A DNA stretch of 64,000 nucleotides from CAYRGC01 sp964601225 (GCA_964601225.1 CAZRMM010000001.1:248001-312000), one strand, 5' to 3'. Positions 21,890 to 31,437 are shown, counted from the first letter of the stretch. Notes: generated from the sequence alone by a model not told the origin. A program made the numbers and translations.

Positions 21890-23056
21890 ATGCCGACCCC
21901 ACTCTTTTCCACTCTTCCCGAGCCCAAACCGGACCCGATTTTTTCGCTGCTCGAGCTCGCGAAGGCAGCGGGACCGAAAGCCATCAACGCCACCGCGGGG
22001 GTCTACATCGATGAATTGGGGAAGCCGGTGATCTACCCGAGCGTGCGGAAGGCCTTGGAGACTCTCGCGGGAAAACTGACGACGCGTACGTACAACTACC
22101 CGTCGCTCCTCGGTCTCGCGGAGTTCCGCGAGGTCGTGGGAAAGCTCCTCTTCGGCGCGGAGAAGGTCCCACACGCCGCGTGCGCGGGCACGGGAGGCAC
22201 AGGTGCGCTCGCGATCAACATGCGTCTCCTTAAACTCATCGATCCCGCGATGAACCTCATTTTGACTCTCCCCTCCTGGCCCACGCACAAGATGCTCGCC
22301 GTGGGCGCGGGCCTGACGGTGGTCGAAGCGCCGCACGTGAAGGACGGGAAAGCGTCGATCGATGGCATACTCGACGCGGTCGAGCGGACGGAGGGATCTA
22401 AGGCCGTTCTCCTCCAGACAGGCTGCCACAATCCCACCGGCCTCGACCGTTCGGCAGACGACTGGCAAGCGCTCGCGCGTGCCCTCGTAAAACACCGCGC
22501 TATCGCGCTCCTCGATACCGCCTACCAGGGCTTCGCGGGCAAGCCGGAAGACGATGTGGAACCGCTCCGCATCTTCCTCTCGCACGGCGCGACGATCGTC
22601 GGCTGCTGGTCGGCGGCGAAGAACCACTCGCTCTACAGCGAGCGGGCGGGCATGGCCTACGCCGTGACGGAGAACGACGCGGAAGCGCGGAAAATCGACG
22701 GGCACTATTCCATGATCACCCGAACGCTCCACTCCGCGGCGGCCACCTTCGGCCAATCGGTGGTGGCGGAAGTGCAGAAGAACCACGCCGACGAATGGCG
22801 CCGCGACCTCGCAACCGTGCGCGCATCCCTCGCGAAGAAACGCGAAGGACTCCGTGCCGCGCTGCCGCCCGATTTCGCCCCTTCCCTGCGCGGAAACGGC
22901 ATGTTCGCCCTCCTGCCCCTCGCGCCGGAAGAAGTGAAGCGCCTGCGCGACGAGCACGCGTTCTTCTGCGCAAACGACGGACGTATCAACGTGGCGGGCA
23001 TCCCGCTCGATCGCATGGCCGAACTCGGGGCCGCCGTCCGTGCCGTCCAAGGATGA
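21890..23056 (+). CDS. Class I aromatic/aspartate-type aminotransferase
   Basis: 388 aa from ATG 21890, supported by TATACT at about 21870. Fold-type I PLP enzyme of the AspC/TyrB subgroup: PLP-phosphate contacts GTGGTGALAINMRLL, substrate-side TGCHNPTGLD, LLDTAYQGFA with the conserved Asp/Tyr, and the PLP lysine in CWSAAKNHSLYSERAG. Transfers an amino group between glutamate and an oxo acid; next to prephenate enzymes it likely makes Phe/Tyr from phenylpyruvate/hydroxyphenylpyruvate. It is divergent from the leader at 21.7 kb and overlaps the exporter gene by ATGA. Confidence 0.9.
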   Translation: MPTPLFSTLPEPKPDPIFSLLELAKAAGPKAINATAGVYIDELGKPVIYPSVRKALETLAGKLTTRTYNYPSLLGLAEFREVVGKLLFGAEKVPHAACAGTGGTGALAINMRLLKLIDPAMNLILTLPSWPTHKMLAVGAGLTVVEAPHVKDGKASIDGILDAVERTEGSKAVLLQTGCHNPTGLDRSADDWQALARALVKHRAIALLDTAYQGFAGKPEDDVEPLRIFLSHGATIVGCWSAAKNHSLYSERAGMAYAVTENDAEARKIDGHYSMITRTLHSAAATFGQSVVAEVQKNHADEWRRDLATVRASLAKKREGLRAALPPDFAPSLRGNGMFALLPLAPEEVKRLRDEHAFFCANDGRINVAGIPLDRMAELGAAVRAVQG

Positions 23057-23679
23057 CGATCGATATGACAGGTCTTGGCAAGGCGTATCTGTTCGGGCTA
23101 ACCCTTTCGCTGACCATTGGTCCGATGGCCCTTCTCATCGTACAGCGCTGCGTTTCCCGAAGCACAGAGAGTGGCTTTCGCACCGCCTACGGGATTGCGA
23201 CGGCAGATTTCACCTATGGCTTGATCGCTTTCCTGGTGGGAAGCCCCGTCCTTCGGATTCTCGAACACTATTCGCAAGTCGTTCATGCAATCGCCTCAAC
23301 GGTCCTCCTCGCGATGGCTTTTTCTATTGCCATCGGAAGCATGCGAACATTCGCGAACGGAAAGTCTCTCCCAGCGGCTGCTGCCCACGGCAACGACTTT
23401 TTCTCTGCCTATGCTCTCACGATGGTAAACCCGTCCACGATCGTCGTACTCCTCGGATTTCTCGGATCTCTCCCCTTCCCTGCGGGAAACGGAAGCGCAT
23501 TGTTTCTCACAATCGGCTTCTTTTTAGGAAGTCTGACGGGACAGTGCCTGATCGCGACGATGGCGACGGTGGTCCGAGGTTTCTTCCGCAATCCGGCGAA
23601 CCTGCTTCTTCTCAATCTCGGCAGCGCCGTCGGAATCGCGTTTTTTGGCGTTGCGGGACTGATCGGGGTGTTTCGATGA
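23053..23679 (+). CDS. LysE/RhtB-family amino acid exporter
   Basis: 208 aa with about six transmembrane helices. The N-terminal YLFGLTLSLTIGPMALLIVQ is the LysE/RhtB signature (GxxxxxxPGP-like), and a second half NPSTIVVLLGFLGSLPF follows. Exports amino acids or related metabolites. Its ATG overlaps the aminotransferase stop (ATGA), so the two are translationally coupled, which suggests export or overflow control of the aminotransferase product. Confidence 0.85.
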   Translation: MTIDMTGLGKAYLFGLTLSLTIGPMALLIVQRCVSRSTESGFRTAYGIATADFTYGLIAFLVGSPVLRILEHYSQVVHAIASTVLLAMAFSIAIGSMRTFANGKSLPAAAAHGNDFFSAYALTMVNPSTIVVLLGFLGSLPFPAGNGSALFLTIGFFLGSLTGQCLIATMATVVRGFFRNPANLLLLNLGSAVGIAFFGVAGLIGVFR

Positions 23680-23706
23680 GGGATAGATATTCTGTATGCT
23701 CAAAGC

Positions 23707-24561
23707 ATGCTCCGCGATTCCGTCTCGGCTTTCCTCTCCGCGCACGGCTTCCGGCTGGAGAAGAAGTTCGGCCAGAATTACCTGATCGAACAGGAGGTGC
23801 TCGACGTCATCGTGGAAACGGCGGACCTGAAGAAGACCGACCGCGTCGTCGAGATCGGGCCGGGCATCGGCATCCTCACGAAGGAACTCCTGCCTCGCGT
23901 CGGCAGCGTGACGGCAATCGAGCTCGATGCCCGCGTCCTGCCGCTTCTCCTGCAATACTGCAAGCCCGTGCTCGACGCCGGGGGGAAGATGGAAATCATT
24001 CAGGGCAACGCACTCTCGGTGCCCTTCCCGGAGACTCCGTACAAAATCGTCGCGAACATCCCCTACCACATCACTTCGCCGCTTCTCCGGCACGCCTTCC
24101 TGGAGTCGACGCGGCCCCCGGAAGCCCTCACGCTCATGATCCAGAGGGAAGTGGCGGAGAAGATCGTGGATACCGAGCACGCGGGACTCCTCACGATTTT
24201 GGTCGCGATCTTCGGGACGCCGGAACTCGTCGCCATCGTTCCGCCAAAGTGCTTTCTTCCGCCGCCGGAGGTGGATTCCGCGATCCTGCACATCCGGAGC
24301 CATGAGAAGCCGCTCGCCGACGCCGCGACGGTCGAGCGGATCTTCCGGCTCACGAAAATCGCCTTCGGGCAGAAGCGGAAAATGCTCCGAAACTCCCTGG
24401 GTCACTTTCCCGAGGGTGCCAAGGCGATGGAGGAAGTCGGCATCGACCCCATGCGCCGTCCGGAGACCCTCGATATCGAAGAATGGATCGATCTCGCCGC
24501 ACACTGGTTCTCGGAGAGCAAGGAACTCGAAACGGTGCAGACGGACGAGGAAAACTCCTGA
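23707..24561 (+). CDS. rsmA: 16S rRNA dimethyladenosine transferase (KsgA)
   Basis: 284 aa. Motif KKFGQNYLIE, SAM-binding VVEIGPGIGILTKELL, catalytic NIPYHITSPLL, and the C-terminal helical domain IAFGQKRKMLRNSLG. Dimethylates two adjacent adenosines near the 3' end of 16S rRNA during small-subunit maturation. TATGCT ends six bases before ATG. Confidence 0.97.
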   Translation: MLRDSVSAFLSAHGFRLEKKFGQNYLIEQEVLDVIVETADLKKTDRVVEIGPGIGILTKELLPRVGSVTAIELDARVLPLLLQYCKPVLDAGGKMEIIQGNALSVPFPETPYKIVANIPYHITSPLLRHAFLESTRPPEALTLMIQREVAEKIVDTEHAGLLTILVAIFGTPELVAIVPPKCFLPPPEVDSAILHIRSHEKPLADAATVERIFRLTKIAFGQKRKMLRNSLGHFPEGAKAMEEVGIDPMRRPETLDIEEWIDLAAHWFSESKELETVQTDEENS

Positions 24562-24564
24562 TCG

Positions 24565-26124
24565 GTGCCGGTACGCGAACGAAGCGCCCTGCCCTTTGAG
24601 GACGCGCGGATCGACGATACCCGCATGGTGCGCACGCGCACGATCACGGCTCTCCTTTTCGGCATCGTCCTCACGGCCTTGGCGCTGCAGTGGGACGCCC
24701 GACCAGCCTATCCGTGGGCATACTGGTGCGTACCGTGCGCGGTCATCGCCCTCGGGCTCCCGACGAAGCGTTTCGGCGGATCGATGTTCACGGCGGCAGG
24801 TATCGGCGCCCTTCTCGCTTTCGTCGCCGTGGCGCGGACCACGCACATCGCGACCCCGGACACGATCGACTGGTACGCCGACGGGTCGATCGTCGAGATC
24901 GAAGGGGTGGTTTCCGAGCGTCCGGAGTACGGAATGAAGAGGACCGTCTACGTCGTCGCAGTCGAGCGTGCGATTGTGAGAAACGAGCTTAAGACTCTCT
25001 CGGGGCGCATCCGCGTGCAGGACAAGGGCGGATGGCCGCGCGTGCCGTACGGCGGAAAGCTTCGCGCCAGGGGCGAACTCAGCCTTCCCTCGGCGGACAA
25101 AGATTTCCGCTACGACCTGTTTTTGAGCACGCAAAATATCGCGGCCATCCTCGATACCTGGTCCGTGGAACCGCAGCCGGGCGGGACGGAGCACCCGATC
25201 GTAGGCGCACTGCAGGCGGCGCGCGACCGCGTGGAAACGCAGATCCAGCGCCTCTACGGCGAACCGGAATCGTCGCTCCTCATGGGCCTGCTCACGGGCG
25301 CCCGACGCGAGATGCCAGACGCGCTCAAGGCGAACCTGGCGACGACCGGCCTCACCCACCTCGTGGCGATTTCGGGCTCCAACATCACGATCCTCCTTGC
25401 GGTGATCGAGGCGTCGTTCTTCTGGCTTCCGCAACGTTTCCGGCTTCTTCCCGGCTTCGGACTCATCGTGGCGTTCGTCCTTTTCGTGGGTGCGAGCGCC
25501 TCGGTGCTGCGCGCGGCGGTCATGGGCGTGCTCGGGATGTTGGCCGCGCATACGGGGCGGATTCCTCATCGTCGCCTCACGGTTCTCTGGACGCTCGCGA
25601 TCCTCACGCTCTGGAACCCGCGGCAACTGTGGTACGACCCGGGATTCCACCTCTCGTTCCTGGCGCTCGTGGGGATCGCGGAACTGGGCCCCCTCCTCGA
25701 GCCGTGGCTTCGATGGGTCCCCGAGCGGTTCGGGCTCCGCGAGGCTCTCACGGTCTCGTGCTCGGCGCAGTTGGCCACAGCGCCCTGGAGCGCATTCCTC
25801 TTCGGCCAGGTGTCCTTCGTGGCGCCGCTCAGCAACCTCTTCGGCCCGCCGCTCGTGCCGGCCGCCATGGGCCTCGGGGCGCTCAGCGTGGCGCTCGGCA
25901 TGCTCTGCGAACCTCTGGGCCTCCTCGCAGGTCTCGCGGCCTGGCTGCCGCTCAAGGGCATCCTGCTCACGGCGGACACGTTCGCCGCGCTCCCGCTTGC
26001 GGCCTTCCAGTGGCGAATGAACGGTGTTCTCGTTGTTCTCTCCTACGGAGCTATGGCTTTTTGGATAGCCTGGAACGAACGCAGGGCCATTCCCGACACC
26101 CGCAACCCGAAACTCGACACCTGA
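24565..26124 (+). CDS. comEC: ComEC/Rec2-family DNA uptake channel, lacking the C-terminal hydrolase domain
   Basis: 519 aa starting GTG three bases after rsmA. Two or three N-terminal membrane helices, a soluble OB-like domain (about 95-205; IVEIEGVVSERPEYG), then the competence domain with multi-helix core: GLLTGARREMPDALKANLAT, TGLTHLVAISGSNITILL, then GASASVLRAAVMGVLGML. The beta-lactamase-like domain found in longer ComEC proteins is absent, as often in small-genome bacteria. Imports single-stranded DNA. The last residues are encoded by short-unit repeat DNA (26096-26151). Confidence 0.93.
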   Translation: MPVRERSALPFEDARIDDTRMVRTRTITALLFGIVLTALALQWDARPAYPWAYWCVPCAVIALGLPTKRFGGSMFTAAGIGALLAFVAVARTTHIATPDTIDWYADGSIVEIEGVVSERPEYGMKRTVYVVAVERAIVRNELKTLSGRIRVQDKGGWPRVPYGGKLRARGELSLPSADKDFRYDLFLSTQNIAAILDTWSVEPQPGGTEHPIVGALQAARDRVETQIQRLYGEPESSLLMGLLTGARREMPDALKANLATTGLTHLVAISGSNITILLAVIEASFFWLPQRFRLLPGFGLIVAFVLFVGASASVLRAAVMGVLGMLAAHTGRIPHRRLTVLWTLAILTLWNPRQLWYDPGFHLSFLALVGIAELGPLLEPWLRWVPERFGLREALTVSCSAQLATAPWSAFLFGQVSFVAPLSNLFGPPLVPAAMGLGALSVALGMLCEPLGLLAGLAAWLPLKGILLTADTFAALPLAAFQWRMNGVLVVLSYGAMAFWIAWNERRAIPDTRNPKLDT

Positions 26125-26151
26125 CACTCGCCACTCGTTACTCGACACTGC
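26096..26151. repeat. Short-unit degenerate repeat at a convergent gene junction
   Basis: ACCCGCAACCCGAAACTCGA, then CACCTGACACTCGCCACTCG and TTACTCGACACTG: diverged units of (A)CTCG-A-CAC type repeated in tandem. It covers the last codons of comEC and the gap to the stop of the convergent methyltransferase gene. Similar units occur at 12332-12393 and 31449-31476. Confidence 0.5.
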
Positions 26152-26693
26152 TACCAGACATACCGATACACCTCCCCGTCCCCGACCCCCCACGCTTCGT
26201 CCAAACGGCGGTGCGGGAAGCGGAACGCGTGAGACACGACGACCGTCCCGGGCCTCAACTCTTCGTCGAACTTCTTCTCCAGCCGCTCCATGAGGTGGGG
26301 CACCACGTAGAGGAAAATGACGTCGGCGTCGCGGACAGACGTCCGAAAGATGTCTCCCAACCGAAGATCCACTGACGTACGGGAAAGTCCGATCCGCAGT
26401 TTCCCGAGCCACCAAACGGTCAATACGCGTTCGACGCCGATCGCCGTGATGCCGGGGTGTCGGCGTTTGGCCTCGATGAGCACCGCTCCGTCCCCCGCCC
26501 CCAGATCGTAGACCCGCTCGGTGCCCGAAAGCCGGGCCATATCGGCCATGGCGCGGGCCGTCTTTCGATTCGTTGGCACGAAGGGACAACGGAGAACGAC
26601 CAAATGGAACGTGACGGTGACGAGAAAGAGCGTCATCCCGACGATGACCGCGAGAGCGAAGGCGACGACAAGGGCGAAGACCAGGTTCTGCAC
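26151..26693 (-). CDS. Membrane-anchored class I SAM methyltransferase
   Basis: About 180 aa from GTG 26693; an open frame continues upstream only through the hppA terminator. One N-terminal transmembrane helix (VFALVVAFALAVIVG), then the SAM motif VYDLGAGDGAVLIEAKRRHP and IFLYVVPHLMERLEKKF. Resembles small membrane-anchored methyltransferases of unknown substrate. Start uncertain. Convergent with comEC. Confidence 0.7.
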   Translation of the reverse strand: MQNLVFALVVAFALAVIVGMTLFLVTVTFHLVVLRCPFVPTNRKTARAMADMARLSGTERVYDLGAGDGAVLIEAKRRHPGITAIGVERVLTVWWLGKLRIGLSRTSVDLRLGDIFRTSVRDADVIFLYVVPHLMERLEKKFDEELRPGTVVVSHAFRFPHRRLDEAWGVGDGEVYRYVW

Positions 26694-26717
26694 GCATACA
26701 GCGTACAGGATACGAAA

Positions 26718-26742
26718 AAGGCCGTCCTTCCGGGCGGCCTTT
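26718..26742 (-). terminator. Terminator of hppA
   Basis: GGCCG...CGGCC hairpin followed on the minus strand by five T, about 35 nt after the hppA stop. A REP-like copy (about 26758-26782) lies between stop and hairpin. Confidence 0.8.
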
Positions 26743-26779
26743 TCATGCAAACGATTGTCACCCCGAGCCTGAGGAGGGT

Positions 26780-28882
26780 TCAGCGACCCATCATGAACAG
26801 GGACGCGAGGGCGAGAGTAAGCGTGGAGAACAGCTTGATGAGCACGTGGAGGGACGGACCGGCGGTGTCCTTGAAGGGATCGCCGACCGTGTCGCCCGTG
26901 ACGGCCGCCTGGTGAGCGGGGCTGCGCTTGCCGCCGTGGGCTCCCGTCTCGATGTACTTCTTCGCATTGTCCCAGGCTCCGCCCGCGTTGTTGAGGTAAG
27001 CGGCCATGAGGACGCCCACGATCGTGCCGACGATGAGGAGACCGGCGACGGCCTCCGCGCCGAACACGAGACCGACGACCACCGGAGCGGCCACGGCGAC
27101 GACTCCGGGGATGACCATCTCGCGGAGAGCGGACTTCGTGGCGATATCGACGGCCGCGGCGTAGTCGGGCTCGTCGGTGCCATCCATGATGCCCTTCTTC
27201 TCGCGGAACTGGCGGCGGACTTCCTCGACGATGACGCCGGCGGCGCGGCCGACGGCGCGGATCGTGAGAGACGTGAAGTAGAAGATCGTCATCGCGCCGA
27301 GGAAGGCGCCGACGAAGACGTTGACGTTGTAGAGGTTCACTGCCGTCATCTGCACTTCCTCAAGGTACGCGGAGAAGAGCAGGAAGGCGGCAAGAGCGGC
27401 GGAACCGACGGCGTACCCCTTCGTGAGGGCCTTGGTCGTGTTGCCGCAGGCGTCCAATTCATCGGTGACCTTGCGGAGGTTTTCGGGGGCCTTGGACATC
27501 TCGACGATGCCGCCGGCGTTGTCCGTGATCGGGCCGAACATGTCCATGGAAAGGACATAGCCGACAACCGCGAGCATGCCCATGGTCGCGACGGCGGTGC
27601 CGTAGAGGCCGCCGCTCGTGATGCCGGTCTGCGTGCCGAACCAGTACGAGGCGTAGAGCGCCGCACACACGGCGAGAACGGAGAAGGCAGTGGACTCCAT
27701 GCCGATGGCTGTTCCGGCGATGATGTTCGTGGCGTGGCCGGTCGTGGAGGCGTCCGCAATGGTCTTCACCGGACGATGCTGGCTACCCGTGTAGTAATCC
27801 GTGATGTAGACGAATGCGACGGAGCAAAGCACGCCTGCGAGACCGGCAAGGAAGAACCAGGCGGCGGTGTTCGCGAGGATGCCCGCGTGCGGGATCACCG
27901 TCGGGGCGCCGAGCATGCCCCAGCAGGTGACGGCCAAGGCGACCGTCGTGAGACAGGCGGTGACCCAGAAACCGCGGGTCATGGCTTTCATCGGAGCCTC
28001 CCCTTCCTGGGCCTTCACCGAGTACACGCCGATGATGGCGGACACGAGACCGATCGCGCGGAGCACGAGCGGGAACAGCACGCCCTTGAGGCCGAAGACC
28101 GGAACGAGAGCGACGCCGAGCACCATGGCGCCGATGTTCTCGGCGGAGATGGACTCGAAGAGATCCGCGCCGCGTCCGGCGCAGTCACCCACGTTATCGC
28201 CGACGAGATCGGCGACAACGGCGGGGTTGCGGGGATCGTCCTCCGGGATGCCCGCTTCGATCTTTCCGACGAGGTCGGCACCGACGTCAGCTGCCTTGGT
28301 GTAAATGCCTCCGCCAAGTTGGGCGAAGAGCGCCACAAAGGATGCACCGAAGCCGTAGCCCACGATGAGTTCCGGGATCTCGGCGATCTCCATGCCGAAG
28401 ACGAAGCGGTACGTGAGGTAAAGCCCGCTGATGCCGAGGAGCGAGAGGGCGGTGATGACGATCGCGGAGACCGTGCCGCCGCGAAGGGCCATCTGGAGCG
28501 AGCGGTTGAGACCGTGCTCTGCCGCCGCAGCCGCCTTCAGGTTGGTCTTCGTGGCAACAATCATGCTGACGATGCCGGACAGCGCCGAGAACAGTGCTCC
28601 AAGAAGGAAGGAAACGCCGACCTCAAAACCGTGCGCCCAATTCTGGGTAACACCGTAAACAATGATCATGAGCGCTCCCACAGCAAGCGTAAGATACGCG
28701 ATCGTGCGGTACTGGCGCCGGACGAAGGCACGGGCACCCGTGGAGATAGCGGCAGCCACCTTCTGCATTGCAGACGTGCCGTCGCCGGCGCGCTTTACTT
28801 CGTTCCAGAAGACAAGGCTATAGGCCAAACCGGCGATCGCCACGACGGGGGCGAAGATTTCAAGAAGAACGGAGGTCTCCAT
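26780..28882 (-). CDS. hppA: Membrane-bound proton-translocating pyrophosphatase, K+-independent type
   Basis: 700 aa, about 16 transmembrane helices. Catalytic segment DVGADLVGKIEAGIPEDDPR, then NPAVVADLVGDNVGDCAGRG. It couples PPi hydrolysis to ion pumping. The subtype-deciding motif reads GNTTKA (about residue 482); Lys here marks K+-independent enzymes, where K+-dependent ones have Ala. Acidic C-terminal motif DTVGDPFKDTAGPSLHVLIK is intact. TACTCT ends eight bases before the ATG. In a fermentative small-genome cell it would recover energy from PPi made by biosynthesis. Confidence 0.97.
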   Translation of the reverse strand: METSVLLEIFAPVVAIAGLAYSLVFWNEVKRAGDGTSAMQKVAAAISTGARAFVRRQYRTIAYLTLAVGALMIIVYGVTQNWAHGFEVGVSFLLGALFSALSGIVSMIVATKTNLKAAAAAEHGLNRSLQMALRGGTVSAIVITALSLLGISGLYLTYRFVFGMEIAEIPELIVGYGFGASFVALFAQLGGGIYTKAADVGADLVGKIEAGIPEDDPRNPAVVADLVGDNVGDCAGRGADLFESISAENIGAMVLGVALVPVFGLKGVLFPLVLRAIGLVSAIIGVYSVKAQEGEAPMKAMTRGFWVTACLTTVALAVTCWGMLGAPTVIPHAGILANTAAWFFLAGLAGVLCSVAFVYITDYYTGSQHRPVKTIADASTTGHATNIIAGTAIGMESTAFSVLAVCAALYASYWFGTQTGITSGGLYGTAVATMGMLAVVGYVLSMDMFGPITDNAGGIVEMSKAPENLRKVTDELDACGNTTKALTKGYAVGSAALAAFLLFSAYLEEVQMTAVNLYNVNVFVGAFLGAMTIFYFTSLTIRAVGRAAGVIVEEVRRQFREKKGIMDGTDEPDYAAAVDIATKSALREMVIPGVVAVAAPVVVGLVFGAEAVAGLLIVGTIVGVLMAAYLNNAGGAWDNAKKYIETGAHGGKRSPAHQAAVTGDTVGDPFKDTAGPSLHVLIKLFSTLTLALASLFMMGR

Positions 28883-28981
28883 GATATGAGAGAGTAAGGG
28901 ATACGGCTTCAGAAACGCGCGCCTTCTGCGCGCGGAAACAGAGCTAGCCTACGGAAGGAAGCCGGGAAGTCAATGCGGCGT

Positions 28982-29059
28982 GGATACCGACGATACCGGG
29001 GGTACCGATGATTCCAACGATGTCCTTCGTCGCCGATTTCGTCGGTATCGTCGGTATCC
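28982..29059. repeat. Short-unit inverted repeat upstream of uvrC
   Basis: GGATACCGACGATACCG (28982-28998) pairs perfectly with CGGTATCGTCGGTATCC (29043-29059), 17 bp. Diverged units continue on to about 29084 (GGAATCTTCGGAATC). It lies between hppA and the uvrC promoter and encodes no plausible peptide. Confidence 0.65.
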
Positions 29060-29106
29060 TGGGAATCTTCGGAATCTTTTTCCGTTCTTCGATTAGAATG
29101 GTACCC

Positions 29107-31437
29107 GTGAAACCCGCCCAAAACCTCCCGGCCCTCCGCAAGCGCGTCGCAAAGGCCCCGACGGACCCCGGCATTTATCGTTGGATGGATGCGGAAGGAA
29201 AGGTGATGTACGTCGGAAAGGCGAAGAATCTGCGCAAGCGTTTGCAGAATTACGTGATGCCCGGAAAGGGCGGCCACGGCCCATGGCGCCAGAGTTTTCT
29301 GCAGAAGATCGCGGATTTCGACGTGACGGTCTGCGGTAGCGAGTTCGAAGCGCTGATGCTGGAGACGAACCTCATCAAGCAACTGAAGCCGAAGTACAAC
29401 GTCCTCATGAAGGACGACAAGAATTACCTCTTCATCCGCGTGACCGCGCACGAATGGTATCCGCGAGTGGATACGGTGCGCCGCCTGTGGAAAGACGGCA
29501 GCAAGTATTTCGGTCCGTACATGAATAGCGATTCGGCGCGGAACACGTTGGCGCTCGCAAATGCCTCCTTCGGATACCTGGCTTGCGAACCGTCGCTGGA
29601 ATTCCTTAATAAGAAACGCACCGGGGAAGTGACTAATCCCAAACCGTGCCTCGAATATCAAATTGGCTTGTGCTGCGGTCTCTGCATCAATGCCATCCCG
29701 CACGACGAATACCTCAGGCGCATCAGCGAGCTTATGAAATTCCTCAAAGGGAATAAGGAGGGAGCCCGAAAGATTCTTGAAGCAAAGATGCAAACCGCGG
29801 CTGCGGAAAAGCGCTTTGAGGCAGCTGCGCGCTTCCGCAATTTCCTCAGGTCGCTCGACGACAAGAAAGAGACTCAACTTGTGACCGACGCTTCTGGCGA
29901 TGATACCGACGCCATTGGCATCGCCGTCTTGAGCGAACGGGTGCATGTAGTCGTCTTGCACCAACGCAACGGCCGCGTTATCGGCGAAACGCACCACAGG
30001 CTCTCTGGACAAGCAGACTCGATCCCCGACGTTCTCGATCAGATCCTTCCGCAGCTCTACGACGAAGGAACTGACATTCCCTCCATCGTTCTCCTGCCCG
30101 ATTCCCTGTCGGATGCCGAAGCAATGCAAAAGCTCTTGGCACATCGCCGTGGCGCCTCGATGGAGCTGCTCGTCCCGGAACGGGGGAACAAATCAAAGCT
30201 CGTGGACCTGGCGACCATGAACGCCGAGCAGAAGGCCAGGCAAATGGAAATGAAATGGGAATCCGAGGAGCGCAACCGCACGGATGCGCTGACGGCCTTG
30301 CAGGAACTGCTGAAACTGCCCTCAGCACCCCGGCGCATCGAGGGCTACGATATTTCGCACTTAGGAGGGACGGAAACCGTCGGGAGTATGGTGGTTCTCA
30401 AAGACGGAAAAACCGCAAACGATCAATATCGTTCGTTCGCCATACGAACTATTCGAGAAGGAGACATCGATGATTACCGCTCCATGAAGGAAGTCCTGCG
30501 CCGCCGCCTCCGCCGTCTTACGGGAGGCCTCAAAAACGAGGAAGAGCAGCTCGCGAAGACGGGCGTGGTGCTCCGGAAAGCGAAGAAGGCAGACCAGGAG
30601 GAGCTCACGAAGATCCGTGACGGACTGGAGCTGGTGACTGATGCCTTGGCGTACAAGGAGACGATGGTGGCGGTCGCAGGTGAAGAGATTGTCGCGATGG
30701 CGCGCTTGAACATGGCCGCGAAAACAACGCCCGAACTCCAATCGGTCTGGGTGGAACCGAAGCGTCGCGGCGACCGCATCGGTCAGATCCTCGTGCGAAA
30801 GATCCTCAAAGGCGTGAAGAAAGGGAAGGTCTATCTGATCGCCGAGGAGGATCTGGAACAGTACTACGCGGAGCTGGGATTCCGTCACGTCATCAAGCCT
30901 CCCGCGGCGATCGAGAATCGGCTGAACATCCTCCGTGACCAGCAACCCGAAACGTTCCCCGTGGTCGTCCTCCTGTGGGAGGCAATCCAGAACAAGATCG
31001 ATCCGTCGCTCTCGACCCGCCCCGATCTCCTCGTGATTGACGGCGGCAAAGGACAGCTCGGCGTGGTCGTAGAGGCGCTGCAGGAGGCGGGCATCGAGAT
31101 TCCCGTGATCGGCCTCGCCAAGCGCGAGGAGGAGATCTTCGTCCCTGGCGACCCCAACCCCATACCCTTCCCCAAGGATTCTCCGGCGAAGTTCCTCCTG
31201 ATGAGGCTCCGCGACGAGGCGCACCGGTTCGCGAATAAGATCCGCGAAGGACGCGGCCTCAAAGCCATGAAGCGTTCGGCGCTGGATGACCTCCTCGGCA
31301 TCGGCGACGTCGCACGCACCGAGCTCATGAAGAAGTTCGGAGACATCGAATCCCTCGGCACCGCGACGGACGAGGAGCTGCTGGAGGTGCTAAATAAAAA
31401 CCAGGTGGCGATGATCAAAAAATTCTTCGGACGGTGA
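29107..31437 (+). CDS. uvrC: Excinuclease subunit UvrC with a GNAT domain inserted in its RNase H-like nuclease
   Basis: 776 aa from GTG 29107; the ATG at 29098 overlaps a -10 box TAGAAT (29094-29099) and is less likely. Order: GIY-YIG nuclease (GIYRWMDAEGKVMYVGKAKN), Cys-rich segment (CLEYQIGLCCGLC), UVR helices, RNase H-like nuclease with D415 (YDISH), D645 (LVIDGGKGQ) and H706 (DEAHRFAN), then HhH. Usual UvrC is ~600-620 aa. The extra ~160 residues lie between D415 and D645; residues ~489-599 (VWVEPKRRGDRIGQILVRKI, YYAELGF) look like a GNAT acetyltransferase. All three catalytic residues remain. Confidence 0.93.
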   Translation: MKPAQNLPALRKRVAKAPTDPGIYRWMDAEGKVMYVGKAKNLRKRLQNYVMPGKGGHGPWRQSFLQKIADFDVTVCGSEFEALMLETNLIKQLKPKYNVLMKDDKNYLFIRVTAHEWYPRVDTVRRLWKDGSKYFGPYMNSDSARNTLALANASFGYLACEPSLEFLNKKRTGEVTNPKPCLEYQIGLCCGLCINAIPHDEYLRRISELMKFLKGNKEGARKILEAKMQTAAAEKRFEAAARFRNFLRSLDDKKETQLVTDASGDDTDAIGIAVLSERVHVVVLHQRNGRVIGETHHRLSGQADSIPDVLDQILPQLYDEGTDIPSIVLLPDSLSDAEAMQKLLAHRRGASMELLVPERGNKSKLVDLATMNAEQKARQMEMKWESEERNRTDALTALQELLKLPSAPRRIEGYDISHLGGTETVGSMVVLKDGKTANDQYRSFAIRTIREGDIDDYRSMKEVLRRRLRRLTGGLKNEEEQLAKTGVVLRKAKKADQEELTKIRDGLELVTDALAYKETMVAVAGEEIVAMARLNMAAKTTPELQSVWVEPKRRGDRIGQILVRKILKGVKKGKVYLIAEEDLEQYYAELGFRHVIKPPAAIENRLNILRDQQPETFPVVVLLWEAIQNKIDPSLSTRPDLLVIDGGKGQLGVVVEALQEAGIEIPVIGLAKREEEIFVPGDPNPIPFPKDSPAKFLLMRLRDEAHRFANKIREGRGLKAMKRSALDDLLGIGDVARTELMKKFGDIESLGTATDEELLEVLNKNQVAMIKKFFGR

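Noticed and set aside
26096..26151. CRISPR-like array
   Set aside because: Units are only 7-9 nt and tandem, without spacers, and no cas gene is in the window.
28895..28940. GCGCGC-AGAAG-GCGCGC hairpin before hppA as an attenuator
   Set aside because: The T-tract is short and broken, it lies upstream of the -10 box of hppA, and no leader ORF precedes it.
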